Source: Cytophagia bacterium CHB2 | Lineage (GTDB): Bacteria > Zhuqueibacterota > Zhuqueibacteria > Zhuqueibacterales > Zhuqueibacteraceae | Direction: 5' to 3' | Assembly (NCBI GenBank): GCA_030263535.1 | Contig: SZPB01000005.1 | Location: 1 to 53,888 of the forward strand | Length of the DNA: 53,888 nt | In this document: piece after piece, positions 34,321 to 43,782 of the stretch | Numbering within the stretch: the first letter of the stretch is position 1 | How the letters are laid out: each line of letters starts with the position of its first letter | Position numbers and translations under genes: made by a program | Notes under the pieces: model-generated | The model's database searches: none | The model's input: the letters and a program-made list of their open reading frames with translations, nothing else | What the model was told of the DNA's origin: nothing

Positions 34321-35571
34321 TTAACCGAACAACACCTCCGCGCCTCTGCCCTGCTGAATCAACGGCACGTAGGTTTCCAGCTCTTTTTGGATTGCGGCAT
34401 CCGTGAGATCGATGGTCTGCTTGCGTTCGGCAGCCATGTAACCCGCCATGCAGAGCTTGGTGATTTCGAGACCGTAGCTCAGAGGCAAGAAGCCGTCGCG
34501 CCCCGCGAGAAATGCCGCAGCCGCCTCTTCGTTTTCGTCGGTGTAACCGTATAAATCCGGTTCATTATATTGCACCGCGAGCAGGCCGCGCGAGGCCGTT
34601 GCCTTTTCGAGCGCAGTTTCCGCATCCGCAACCGCTTCCGCAGCAACGTCGCCGATAAAAACTTGCAAAGAAGAGTTGAGCGTATTGACTTCAAAAGCAT
34701 ATCCCGGGCCCATGCCATCCATGAACAAACGTAAGCCCTGTTTCTCGAACATCCACGAGTCCGTAAACTGCGCCTTGACGAGTTGGCCGGTTTCCGGATT
34801 CTTGAACGTCACCATGCCGGTGGCAAAATCTTCTGCCGGAGTTTTGCCGTAATCCACGCCCACTTTTTGCAGCAATTTTTCGCGCCAGGGCTTCTGTCCC
34901 CATTTTAAAAGCGAGCAATCCGCTGAAATCGAAACGGGTTGCAGAAATGTTGGCGGCTTACCAAGCGGCGTGAGGCAATACCATCCCACTGCAATGCTGT
35001 GGCAACCCATATCCAAAAGCACACCGCCGCCTTGTCGCGTGGGATCCCAGAACCAACCCTCGTGCGGACCGCCGTGTTCTTCCGCGGAACGTGTGAGCAC
35101 CAGCGGGCCCATGGTCTTTTGCTGAGGCGCGAGCTGCTGCAATTGTGTGCGAATCGGTTTCATGAAAATTTGATTCTCAAAATATGCCGTCTTGAGCTTG
35201 ACTTCACTCACCAGGTTGACAATGCGCCGCGCTTCTTTCAGGTTGCGCGCCAACGGCTTCTCGCAGATCAACCCCTTTAGCGCAGCGCCTTGCTTGACGG
35301 CATCCACGATTTTTTCGACAATCTCAACGCGGGTAAAATTTGGCGTGAGGATCGCAAGGGCGTCAACGTGTTTGGCCAGTTCAGCCACATCGGGATAGAC
35401 CACGCCTTCGCCCAGCCCGTTGGCTTTTACGAATTTCGACAACTCCTCCGCGTTTGCTTTTGCGGTGATGCCGGCAATCTCTACACCTCTCACCTGCATC
35501 AGCGCGCGGGCATGAAACTTTGCAACAAACCCCGCGCCGATCATGCCGAGCTTCAAAGTCTGTTTCGTCAT
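34321..35571 (-). CDS. Cytoplasmic Gfo/Idh/MocA family oxidoreductase
   Basis: This 416-residue protein has no signal. LKLGMIGAGFVAKFHARAL is the N-terminal nucleotide fold and GLICEKPLARNLKEA carries the EKP motif. DMGCHSIAVGWYCL in the C-terminal domain provides a catalytic-type His. It should be a soluble sugar or inositol dehydrogenase. The ATG at 35571 has an AGGAG leader; upstream extension is not supported. It follows the GPR-like aldo/keto reductase gene with a 51-nt gap, so co-transcription is likely. Confidence 0.88.
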   Translation of the reverse strand: MTKQTLKLGMIGAGFVAKFHARALMQVRGVEIAGITAKANAEELSKFVKANGLGEGVVYPDVAELAKHVDALAILTPNFTRVEIVEKIVDAVKQGAALKGLICEKPLARNLKEARRIVNLVSEVKLKTAYFENQIFMKPIRTQLQQLAPQQKTMGPLVLTRSAEEHGGPHEGWFWDPTRQGGGVLLDMGCHSIAVGWYCLTPLGKPPTFLQPVSISADCSLLKWGQKPWREKLLQKVGVDYGKTPAEDFATGMVTFKNPETGQLVKAQFTDSWMFEKQGLRLFMDGMGPGYAFEVNTLNSSLQVFIGDVAAEAVADAETALEKATASRGLLAVQYNEPDLYGYTDENEEAAAAFLAGRDGFLPLSYGLEITKLCMAGYMAAERKQTIDLTDAAIQKELETYVPLIQQGRGAEVLFG

Positions 35572-35622
35572 GTGACTCCTTTCATCCGTAACAATCAAAT
35601 TCATATCAATTGAAACAGCGCA

Positions 35623-36588
35623 TCAGTTGGTGATTTTTTTCAGAACGTCATCAATTGCCGTTAATTCCTCCAAAGAAAAGTTCAAATTGGTTTGTGCCGC
35701 AACGATCTCCTCGATCTGGCTCACGCGGCTCGCGCCAATCAACGCCGAAGTCATGGCCGGATGCCGCAGCACCCAGGCAATGGCCATTTGCGCCATGGAT
35801 TGGCCGCGTTGCTGCGCGATGGTTTGCAGCTTGCGAACTTTCTCCACTTTTTCTGCGGTAACATCGTCCTGCCGCAGATAGGCTTTTGGTTTAAGCGCGC
35901 GCGAGTCAGCGGGTATGCCTTGCAAATATCTCTCAGTAAGCAGGCCCTGGGCCAGCGGCGAGAATGCAATGCAGCCGATGCCTTCTTCTTGCAGTACCTG
36001 CAGCAAACCCTCTTCAACCCAGCGATTGAACATGTTATAAACCGGTTGATGAATCAAGCAGGGCGTGCCGAGGCGGCGCAGAATGGTTGCGGCTTGCTGG
36101 GTCAATTTGGCGTCATATTGCGAAATGCCCACATACAATGCCTTGCCGCTGCGCACGAGGTGATCGAGCGCGCCAATGGTTTCTTCCAGCGGCGTTTCAG
36201 GATCGGGCCGATGATGATAAAAGATATCAACGTAATCCAGGCCCATGCGTTTGAGACTCTGATCCAGGCTCGCAATGAGATATTTGCGCGAGCCGAAATT
36301 GCCGTAGGGCCCCGGCCACATGTCCCAACCAGCTTTAGAAGAAATGATCAATTCATCGCGATAATTGGCAAAATCTTTTTGCAGAATTTTGCCGAAGGTT
36401 TCCTCGGCAGAGCCGTAGGGCGGACCGTAATTGTTCGCCAGATCGAAATGCGTGATGCCGAGATCGAACGCGCGCCGAACCATCGCGCGGCCATTTTCAA
36501 AAACATCTACGCCGCCGAAGTTGTGCCAGAGGCCGAGCGAAATTGCCGGCAATTTCAAACCGCTGCGTCCGCAACGGTTGTAGCGCAT
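35623..36588 (-). CDS. Aldo/keto reductase, YghZ/glyceraldehyde-3-phosphate reductase-like
   Basis: This 321-residue cytoplasmic enzyme is close to the L-glyceraldehyde 3-phosphate reductase (YghZ) and Kv-beta branch of aldo/keto reductases. It has GLKLPAISLGLWHNFGG, FDLANNYGPPYGSAEETFG with catalytic Asp and Tyr, IISSKAGWDMWPGPYG with the Lys, and VDIFYHHRPDP with the His. SPLAQGLLTERYL and GASRVSQIEE are the NADP sites. It should reduce a small aldehyde or a keto-sugar. It leads the short operon with the dehydrogenase gene downstream. No clear ribosome site precedes the ATG. Confidence 0.9.
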   Translation of the reverse strand: MRYNRCGRSGLKLPAISLGLWHNFGGVDVFENGRAMVRRAFDLGITHFDLANNYGPPYGSAEETFGKILQKDFANYRDELIISSKAGWDMWPGPYGNFGSRKYLIASLDQSLKRMGLDYVDIFYHHRPDPETPLEETIGALDHLVRSGKALYVGISQYDAKLTQQAATILRRLGTPCLIHQPVYNMFNRWVEEGLLQVLQEEGIGCIAFSPLAQGLLTERYLQGIPADSRALKPKAYLRQDDVTAEKVEKVRKLQTIAQQRGQSMAQMAIAWVLRHPAMTSALIGASRVSQIEEIVAAQTNLNFSLEELTAIDDVLKKITN

Positions 36589-36848
36589 GTTATCGTAGCG
36601 GGTTTCAGATGGCGAGTAACTCAGGGCTCCTCCGTATTTGGAAGTTCTTTACGCTGTGCAATCTCACAAGGGAATGCTTGGGAATTTGGCTCAAAACGCT
36701 TTGGTTTCAGACTCCGCATTTGCCTAAATCGCCAAGCATTCACCTTCAAGTATCAGTTCATAGATCAATTTGACGACAAGGAAAATTAATGGCTCAAATC
36801 TATAGTAATCAAATCAATATCTACATCAATCTAAACCATCGTTTTAGA

Positions 36849-38180
36849 TTATAATTTGATCAACTCCGAGATCTTCACCGGCTTGCGGCGTGCCACGCTT
36901 TTCACCGCAGCAATGCCGGTAAGAATCGACATGGCGCCGGCGCGTGAATCGGCGCGCTGTTTGTACGGATCAGGCATTTCCGGATTGAAAAGCATCTTCT
37001 GCAACATGGGGTCGGCGTCGCCATGCCCGCCCTCTGCTTGAGTCGATTCGATCAACTCCGTGCCGCCAAAATTTTTGGATAACCGAATCTCGCTGGGCTT
37101 GGCAACCTGCCACGGCTGGCGTTCATAATTCCGCACTTCCAAACGTCCGTGCGTGCCGTTGAAAGCCAGGTGATAGCCCTCATACGGCATAAACGCATTG
37201 AGCGAATAACTCATCATCGCGCCGTTGCTGTACGACACGTTGGCAACCATGGTGTCGTAAATATCGATATCCTCGCGAAACACACACGCATCGCGCAAAT
37301 AGCCGTCTTCCGACTCACAATCAACATAGAGCTTGACCAACTCCGCCCTTTGCGTGATGTCCCAATAGAACTCACACTTATCTTTGAACAAACAGCCGCG
37401 GCAATGGCGGTGGCGAAACGCGCCGTTGCGGCCGTATTTGCGCAAAGCCCCGAACGCGCTCACCTGTACCGGATCCGCTTCGAGAAACCAGTTGATCATG
37501 TCGAAATGGTGCGTGGCCTTGTGCACGAACAGCGTGCCGGAGTTTTCTTTGTAGGCATGCCAGCGGCGAAAATAATCTGCGCCGTGATAAACGTCAAGAT
37601 ACCAATGAAAATCAATCGAAGTGATCATGCCGATCGCGTTGGCCAGAAGCAGCTCCTTGACCTTTAGCGCGGTCGGCATGTAGCGATAATTGAAAGTCAC
37701 GGTAATCTTGCGGCCGGTCTTTTTCTCAGCCTCGAGAATTGCCCGGCATTTTTTCTCATCGGTTGTCATCGGCTTTTCAGTAATGATGTTGCAACCGAAT
37801 TCGAGACCGCGTATGATTTGTTCGTGATGGGTGGAGTCTTTGGTGCAGACAATCAGAATTTCCGGGCGGGTTTGCTCGAGCATTTCGTCGAGCCTGGTGA
37901 AGGTGGGCAGCGCAAGGCCGATATGGCTTTTACATACTTCAACCCGTTTGCGGTTGATATCGCAGAGTCCCACGAGTTCGACGCGGTCGCCGACCTCGGC
38001 GAGCAACTCTTTGCCCCACATATTCGAGCCGCGAATGCCGGTGCCAACCAGCGCCACGCGCTGCTTGTTCGGCTGCGCGCTTCTGAGGGCAGCCGCGCCC
38101 AGCAACGAAGCAGCGGCCGTCGCCTTTGCCGTCGTCTCCAAAAATTCACGGCGCGAAATTAGTCTATGGTTTCCGTCCAT
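36849..38180 (-). CDS. Tat-exported Gfo/Idh/MocA family oxidoreductase with Cys cluster
   Basis: This 443-residue protein has a Tat signal (LISRREFLETTAKATAAASLLG). The nucleotide fold RVALVGTGIRGSNMWGKEL and NIITEKPMTTDEKKC follow. The second domain contains VTFNYRYMP and HKATHHFDMINWFLEA with paired His. A Cys-rich loop, HCRGCLFKDKCEFY, follows near residue 260; similar loops occur in this branch and may bind metal. A very strong GGAGGAGG leader precedes the ATG at 38180. The sugar substrate is unknown. Confidence 0.88.
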   Translation of the reverse strand: MDGNHRLISRREFLETTAKATAAASLLGAAALRSAQPNKQRVALVGTGIRGSNMWGKELLAEVGDRVELVGLCDINRKRVEVCKSHIGLALPTFTRLDEMLEQTRPEILIVCTKDSTHHEQIIRGLEFGCNIITEKPMTTDEKKCRAILEAEKKTGRKITVTFNYRYMPTALKVKELLLANAIGMITSIDFHWYLDVYHGADYFRRWHAYKENSGTLFVHKATHHFDMINWFLEADPVQVSAFGALRKYGRNGAFRHRHCRGCLFKDKCEFYWDITQRAELVKLYVDCESEDGYLRDACVFREDIDIYDTMVANVSYSNGAMMSYSLNAFMPYEGYHLAFNGTHGRLEVRNYERQPWQVAKPSEIRLSKNFGGTELIESTQAEGGHGDADPMLQKMLFNPEMPDPYKQRADSRAGAMSILTGIAAVKSVARRKPVKISELIKL

Positions 38181-38319
38181 CTCTCCTCCTCCACAAATTC
38201 GAGTCAACGGTTACTCTCGAATGCCAGGCTAGATGCCGCACGGCAGCGTTTCGAGAAGCGTCTCAAACGTTGCCACCTTTCCAATCCCAATGGAAACACC
38301 CGCCCGTCATGATCAGTGG

Positions 38320-38877
38320 TTACGGCCACAGCCAGCCAAATACGCCCGCGGTCACCAACGCGTATATCAATCCATCGATCATTGATTTAATCGTGGTGCT
38401 CCAGGCGCGGCGATACCAGATCGACGTTTGCAAGAGTGCCAGGGAGTATCCCAAGAACGCCGTGGTGCCGATGTAGCGAAAGACTTCGAGATAATCCGCG
38501 CCGGCGGCCAGGGTCCGCCCCGTAAGATAGGCCGCAAAAAATCCGACCAGAACCGAATAGAGAAACCAGAGCGTGAGGCTCTTTCCCATCGTGGCCGGGC
38601 CGTTCGGCACGACGGTGAAAATCATCACCGGACCCTTTTTCATTTTTTCCGTAAATTCGGGAGAACCCATATCCTTCATGCTCGAAGCGCGCGGCATCAT
38701 GTAGTCGCCCGGCGGAATGGCGAACGGGCGCAGCGCGTCCATCACCTTGTCCTCGTTCGGCACTTTAGAATAATCGCCCTTGTGCCAGGGCAAAGCCATG
38801 TGAATGACGGAACTCACGAGGAAAACGAAAACCGCGGACAATAAAATAGGAAGCCAGAGCATATCTAGGGTTATCAT
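38320..38877 (-). CDS. Small integral membrane protein of unknown function
   Basis: This 185-residue protein has about four transmembrane helices. The first is [22 protein letters not shown]; three more lie in the C-terminal half. A central hydrophilic region contains [24 protein letters not shown] do not know the family name and cannot assign a function. Its ATG overlaps the TGA of a 34-codon upstream frame (ATGA), which suggests translational coupling. It stands between a Tat oxidoreductase and the GH26 gene. Confidence 0.75.
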   Translation of the reverse strand: MITLDMLWLPILLSAVFVFLVSSVIHMALPWHKGDYSKVPNEDKVMDALRPFAIPPGDYMMPRASSMKDMGSPEFTEKMKKGPVMIFTVVPNGPATMGKSLTLWFLYSVLVGFFAAYLTGRTLAAGADYLEVFRYIGTTAFLGYSLALLQTSIWYRRAWSTTIKSMIDGLIYALVTAGVFGWLWP

Positions 38878-38978
38878 GATAACCTCCAGTGAGATGGTTC
38901 ACATTGCGGCTGAGTTGTTTTAACCCGGACTTCTTCGCCTTGTAAAGAAGCCACGGCACATACAACGCATTCGAGCAT
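38874..38978 (-). CDS. Possible 34-residue leader peptide
   Basis: A strong GGAGGAGG ribosome site precedes an ATG at 38978 that opens a short frame ([17 protein letters not shown]...). It ends in a TGA overlapping the ATG of the membrane protein gene. The peptide has three Cys residues and no recognisable motif. It may be a coupled leader. The ribosome site could also be a relic of an older start. Confidence 0.3.
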   Translation of the reverse strand: MLECVVCAVASLQGEEVRVKTTQPQCEPSHWRLS

Positions 38979-39007
38979 TGGCACTCCTCCTCCGGTTTGT
39001 TGATGGT

Positions 39008-40069
39008 TTATTTTAGTATCGGATAATGCATCTTCGGCGATACGAGCTTCACCCAGGGCAATTCCTCCAGCGTCAGGGTAGCTTCACTTTTGTAAAGGGC
39101 AAGATACGGTTCACGCTCAGCCCAAGCGCCTTCGGGATCGTACCAACTCATAAACCACGTCCAGCGCGGCTGTTTTTTGAGAAGCTCGACGGTCGGGGCT
39201 TGCCCCACTTCGCCCAGGGCAATGGGTTTGTCGCCCGCCAGCCCGAGAAGCTGCGTATAATTGAGCGAATCATAGCCTTGCGAATAAACATCCGTCGCGA
39301 AAATATCGACGACGTCATGGCCGGGAAAGTAGGTCGCGTGAGGATCGACGGTAAACTTTACTTCGTTCGTATTGAAAACCCAGATGAGATTGTTCAGTCC
39401 ATGAAAATTCACCAACCGATCGAACAGCATGCGGTAGAGTCTTTTGTAGCCGTTTTCGCCGGCTTTCTTGCCCCACCAAAACCATCCGCCGTTCATTTCG
39501 TGATAGGGCCGCCACAACACCGGCACGTTGGCGTTGCGCAATTGTTTGAGATGCCAGGCAATCACATCCACCTGCGATTTCCAGCGTTCGTTGAGCATCG
39601 TTCCCGGGGTAATCAGCTCCTGCCATTCTTCCTCGGTGAGTTTGCCCTGAATGGATTCGCGAAACGTAACCGGCTCATCGTCCATCGGCCGCACGGCATG
39701 CCACATGAGTGTGATGATGAAGCCTTCGGAATGCCGCCGAATGGCCTCATCCACGATCTGCTGGCGAAAATTGATGCCGTCCCAACTGCCGGGCGCATCG
39801 AATCCAAAATCCTGGCCAAAGACAGCGGGATATTGCGAGGTGACGCGATGCACGCCGACCAGGCGATTGGAACCGACCAACGGCACGCAATGCTGGCCGC
39901 TGAGGGTGTATTGACCGGAGATGCCATAAATGAATTGCAGGAGATTCACCGCCTCGGGTGAAGCGTTCGGCGTAACCGGCATGACCCTCTCATCCGAGGA
40001 AAAAAGCAATGAGGCGGAAAAACACAAAAATCCCAGAGAAATCCGAAACAACGTTTGATTGAGCTTCAC
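39008..40069 (-). CDS. Glycoside hydrolase family 26 beta-mannanase
   Basis: This 353-residue exported enzyme has a signal sequence (LFRISLGFLCFSASLLFSS) and the GH26 core. It has YGISGQYTLSGQHC, IITLMWHAVRP, the acid/base Glu191 in WRPYHEMNGGWFWWG and the nucleophile Glu287 in PIALGEVGQAP. It should cut internal beta-1,4 bonds of mannan outside the cytoplasm. I chose the GTG at 40069 because it puts the signal peptide directly at the N-terminus; a start 14 codons upstream is possible. With the GH5 and GH2 genes it completes a mannan-degrading set. Confidence 0.92.
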   Translation of the reverse strand: MKLNQTLFRISLGFLCFSASLLFSSDERVMPVTPNASPEAVNLLQFIYGISGQYTLSGQHCVPLVGSNRLVGVHRVTSQYPAVFGQDFGFDAPGSWDGINFRQQIVDEAIRRHSEGFIITLMWHAVRPMDDEPVTFRESIQGKLTEEEWQELITPGTMLNERWKSQVDVIAWHLKQLRNANVPVLWRPYHEMNGGWFWWGKKAGENGYKRLYRMLFDRLVNFHGLNNLIWVFNTNEVKFTVDPHATYFPGHDVVDIFATDVYSQGYDSLNYTQLLGLAGDKPIALGEVGQAPTVELLKKQPRWTWFMSWYDPEGAWAEREPYLALYKSEATLTLEELPWVKLVSPKMHYPILK

Positions 40070-40147
40070 GGTGTCGCCCTTATCTTTGCCAGCGGGATGG
40101 GTTAGCGGCAACTTGGCTATTCGATCGGCGTTTTAAAAATTCATCGT

Positions 40148-41620
40148 TTACAAACTCCACCCTTCGCGATATTCGCGCTTGACGAATTTGTTCGCCTCGG
40201 GCATGTTGGTGACTTCCATTTTTTCGCCATCCCACAGCAGGCGCTGGCCGCGCAGACCTTTGTCCTGGAAGGCAGCATTCACGCGCACCGCGAGATTGCC
40301 CATCAAAGTGATTTCGCTCAACGGGCCGGAAATGTCAAAATTCGAGCATGCGGGCTCGCCGGTTTTAATCGCGTTGATGAAGTCAGCATAAATTCCGGAG
40401 AGGCCATTGGCGACGCGCTTGAGGCGCTTCGGGGGTTGCTTGTAGGCTTTCATGCTGGTTTCGGGAATGAGGCGTGGTTGCTCGCCATAGGTGTTGCACA
40501 TAATCATGCCCTTTGTGCCGATGAACAGCGTGCCGCTGCCATCGCCCATGCGCCGGCCTGCTTCCAATTCAATGGGACGCGGCGGCGTGAGTCCGCCTTC
40601 ATGCCACATCAATTTCACCGGCGGCATTTTCCCGCGCGCCGGAAACTCGAACGTGACCATGGAAGCAATGGGGCCGCTATCATCGGTAAACGGCGAGGAG
40701 CTGGCTTGCACCGCGGTGGGGTGGCCGAGTTGCAGCGCCCACACCGGCGTATCGAGAATGTGACAACCCATATCGCCCAGCGCGCCGGTGCCGTAATCCC
40801 ACCAGCCGCGCCAATTGAACGGCAAATAAATCGGATGGAAATAACGCCACGGCGCGGGACCCAGCCAGCGATCCCAATCAATCGTGGGCGGCAACGAGGG
40901 CGTTTCTTCCGGGCGCCGCACCCCTTGCGGCCAGTAACCTGCGGGCCGATCCGTCCAGCAATGCACTTCGGTCACATCACCGATTGCGCCGTCTTCGATC
41001 CATTCCACCATCAGGCGATTGCCTTCACCGGCGTGGCCCTGGTTGCCCATTTGCGTCATGACTTTGTGCTCGCGCGCGGCCAGCGTGAGTTGGCGCGCTT
41101 CCCACACGTCGTGCGTCAAGGGCTTCTGGCAATAAACATGTTTTTTCTTTTTCATCGCGGCCATTGCGGCAAACGCATGCAAACTATCCGTGGTCGAGAC
41201 ACAAACCGCGTCGATGCCGGCTTCTTTTTCGAGCATATCATAAAAATCAACATAGGCATTGCAACCGCTGTAGGCGCCGTTGCCGGCTTGTTTGGCATAG
41301 GTTTCATTCACCAATTGCCTGGCCGGCTCACGCCCTTTCATGCCGCCAAAATAAAATTTACTGTAATCCATTTCTTGCACGGGGTCTGCCACGGCGACCA
41401 CTTGCACTTCGGGCAATTCCATAAAGCGCGTCATGTCAAACGTGCCTTGGCCGCCAACGCCGATCACAGCGAGATTGATTTTGTCACTAGGCGGCACAAA
41501 ACCAGGGCCGCCGAGCACACGCCGCGGCACAATGGTGAATGCCGCCGCTGCGGTTGCCGTGCCCAAAAATTGCCGGCGCGACATAACGCCGCTTTGTGGA
41601 GTCGTTTCTTGATCACTCAT
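40148..41620 (-). CDS. Tat-exported Gfo/Idh/MocA family oxidoreductase
   Basis: This 490-residue protein has a Tat signal (MSRRQFLGTATAAAAFTIVPRR, read in part). The nucleotide fold NLAVIGVGGQGTFDMTRF follows, with DAVCVSTTDSLHAFAAM and HVYCQKPLTHDVWEA. In the last, Gln-Lys-Pro replaces the more common Glu-Lys-Pro. The C-terminal domain has DRWLGPAPWRYFHP and WWDYGTGALGDMGCHILD. The ATG at 41620 has an AGGAAAG leader; the frame is open further upstream without support. It is the fifth member of this superfamily in 17 kb. Confidence 0.88.
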   Translation of the reverse strand: MSDQETTPQSGVMSRRQFLGTATAAAAFTIVPRRVLGGPGFVPPSDKINLAVIGVGGQGTFDMTRFMELPEVQVVAVADPVQEMDYSKFYFGGMKGREPARQLVNETYAKQAGNGAYSGCNAYVDFYDMLEKEAGIDAVCVSTTDSLHAFAAMAAMKKKKHVYCQKPLTHDVWEARQLTLAAREHKVMTQMGNQGHAGEGNRLMVEWIEDGAIGDVTEVHCWTDRPAGYWPQGVRRPEETPSLPPTIDWDRWLGPAPWRYFHPIYLPFNWRGWWDYGTGALGDMGCHILDTPVWALQLGHPTAVQASSSPFTDDSGPIASMVTFEFPARGKMPPVKLMWHEGGLTPPRPIELEAGRRMGDGSGTLFIGTKGMIMCNTYGEQPRLIPETSMKAYKQPPKRLKRVANGLSGIYADFINAIKTGEPACSNFDISGPLSEITLMGNLAVRVNAAFQDKGLRGQRLLWDGEKMEVTNMPEANKFVKREYREGWSL

Positions 41621-41809
41621 ACATTCTTTCCTTTCCTGTTTCAGTTGGCGGGAGGAGATGCTTGCACAAAAAATTTTGTAACAGCCCAGATAACTGTCCT
41701 GACTTCCATTTCGAAGTGATTGGCTCGACGAAATGAAAAGTGACCTCACAACAGATGGCAATTTGGAGTACTCCGATGCAGTTTCTTGTTAGCTAAGAAG
41801 GACAATCGC

Positions 41810-42661
41810 TTACACCGGCTTTAGAAGTGTGCTGGAAGACAACTTTGCTTCCAAAGCCGTGACAATCTGGGCCAGCTCAATCCGAGCTTCGGCCTGAAGC
41901 CCAAGACATGCTGCGATTCCGTCGGCGTCGGTACTTACCCTTGAATGCATTCCCAACTTGAACGAACGGTCTGCCTGCTTCTCCAGTCGGTACACGTGCA
42001 TGTGCATCGCATCGCCAAGTACGGCTGGGTTCTTCAAATGCTCAAAGGTGAACTCCTTCGCCATGTAACGGAAGAGCTTGTCCTGGAGTACAAGAACCAG
42101 CTTCTTATTGATGTGCTCGAAAGTCTGAATCTTGTGGTGCATCTGGACCAAGATCGTCTTCGCCGTCATCTTCCAATTCATGCCGTATGACTTCGTGGAT
42201 GACTCTTCTTTATCTCTGCGTGGAGCGCCGAGTTTTTAGAGGAGTCGCTGTCGTTCCGGCCATACGGTGCCGGTAGTATCCAGAGTCTGAATCTCAATTC
42301 CTACGAAATCCTTCACCTTACCCTTTCGAGCCGATGCCAGGAAGTAGTCAACGCTCCCACCAGGAACAGAGACCTCTTGAACGATGTGAAGCTCGTTTCC
42401 CGGTTCATGTGTGGTCAACAAGTGCAGGCAGTCGGTGAATATCTGGCGTCGTTCAAGAAGGCGTGTCGGGCAGATCACCACAGGCTCCTGCTCCTTGCCG
42501 TAAAGAACTGTGCACGAGCCTATGGAAGTGCCGGGGTCACTCTTCCGAACCTTGTAGCATGTCTTTGATAGAAATGGGCACTGCTGCTCACGCACGACAC
42601 GCGACCAGTCCTTCCGCCGGCTTTCGACTGAGTGGCCGAACAGTTCGACGACCGTACTCAT
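41810..42661 (-). pseudogene. NotI-like type II restriction endonuclease, interrupted by one in-frame TAA
   Basis: Two pieces in the same frame are separated by a single TAA at 42236-42238. The first (42661-42239) reads STVVELFGHSVES, then REQQCPFLSKTCYK and DFVGIEIQTLDTTGTVWPE, which recalls NotI, where the catalytic region reads LEIQTMDFHG. After the stop, 18 further open codons lead into SYGMNWKMTAKTILVQMHHK and a helical C-terminus to 41810. Removing the stop gives about 283 residues. A Lys or Glu codon changed to TAA would explain it. The ATG at 42661 overlaps the methyltransferase stop. The gene is probably inactive unless the stop is read through or is a sequence error. Confidence 0.75.
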
Positions 42662-43782
42662 AGCAGCGTCGCGCATCGTTCCTCTGCGATCTTTAGGTAA
42701 TGGCTTGAAATGTCAATCCCGATGGACTGACGCCCCAGGTCACGCGCGGCAAGAAGGGTAGTACCCGTCCCGCAGAACGGATCAAGCACGACTCCACCGT
42801 GCGGGCATGTCGCGAGAATGGGAATTCGACACAGGTCCACCGGGTAGGGTGCGAAGTGACTCTCTCTTTTCTGTGTGTCTTCGGGCATAATGTCCCATAC
42901 ATCGGCCGGCTTGCTACCATTCGGATGGTATCGGAGAAAGTAGAACCCTCGATCGCGCAGTTCCTTGGCACGGCCCGAGACCTTTTCGCTATCGGAGTGG
43001 GTCGCACGTTGTTGGCCGCGAATAATCATGCGGAAATCCGAGATGCGTCCAGCACCAACGTCTGCCAGAACCTGGTTCAACGCTTTGAAGGCAGCTTGTT
43101 TCTCTTCCTCGCTCAACGATGTAGAGAGTTCGATCTGCCGCTTGTAACGGACGCCAGAAACGCCGGTGGCAGATACGACGGCGCCGTTAACGACCCGCGC
43201 CTCCCTGGGTTTTGACCGAATCGCGTCAGCGTCGTAGTAGTACTTCGCCTGCTTCACAAAGTGAAAGACATGTTCGTGAACATTGCCGAGGCGATCTTTC
43301 GTGTTGTCCATGCCGCTCTTGACTTTGTTCCAAATCACGCTGTTGCGCAGAATCCAGCCTTGCCGATCGGTGAGTTCGAGTGCCACTCGCCAGGGAATGC
43401 CGGCTAGTCCCTTATCTTGGTAGGTATCCCCGATGTTGAGCCAGAACGACCCCTCAGGTTTGAGTACTCGCTTTAGTGAAAGAACGATGTCCAACAGGTG
43501 GCGGATGAATTCCTGATAGTCGTTTTCAAGGCCGATGCCTCCGGCTTCATACTCACGTTTCCCCCAGTACGGTGGCGAGGTCATGGCGAAATCAATAGAC
43601 GAAGTCGGAAGTTCGTCCAGGACGATCTGCGCATCACCATGGAGGAGAAGGGGACGCAGGCGGGCGCTAGCAAGGTACGTCTTCACTCTTTCAGAGTAAC
43701 TCATAATGCCGATTGAATGAGGCGGCTTAGTGAGGTGTAAACCCTTGCCTTTGATTGTTGTCTCATTCATCATTGTATTCAT
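42658..43782 (-). CDS. DNA methyltransferase of the NotI-like system, probably N4-cytosine
   Basis: This 374-residue beta-class DNA methyltransferase has motif IV TSPPYWGKR, typical of N4-cytosine enzymes, near residue 68. Motif I lies near the C-terminus as LDPFCGTGTTLLAA, followed by SIGIDISSHYL. DVWDIMPEDTQKRESHFAPYP is the conserved target-side segment. It should protect the recognition site of the adjoining nuclease. Its TGA overlaps the nuclease ATG by the ATGA arrangement, so they form one operon. Six GCGGCCGC sites occur elsewhere in the window, but the true specificity cannot be read from the sequence. Confidence 0.92.
   Translation of the reverse strand: MNTMMNETTIKGKGLHLTKPPHSIGIMSYSERVKTYLASARLRPLLLHGDAQIVLDELPTSSIDFAMTSPPYWGKREYEAGGIGLENDYQEFIRHLLDIVLSLKRVLKPEGSFWLNIGDTYQDKGLAGIPWRVALELTDRQGWILRNSVIWNKVKSGMDNTKDRLGNVHEHVFHFVKQAKYYYDADAIRSKPREARVVNGAVVSATGVSGVRYKRQIELSTSLSEEEKQAAFKALNQVLADVGAGRISDFRMIIRGQQRATHSDSEKVSGRAKELRDRGFYFLRYHPNGSKPADVWDIMPEDTQKRESHFAPYPVDLCRIPILATCPHGGVVLDPFCGTGTTLLAARDLGRQSIGIDISSHYLKIAEERCATLL

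Noticed and set aside
41810-42181. Separate 123-codon hypothetical gene
   Set aside because: It is in the same frame as the NotI-like fragment upstream, separated by one TAA, and is better read as its C-terminal part.
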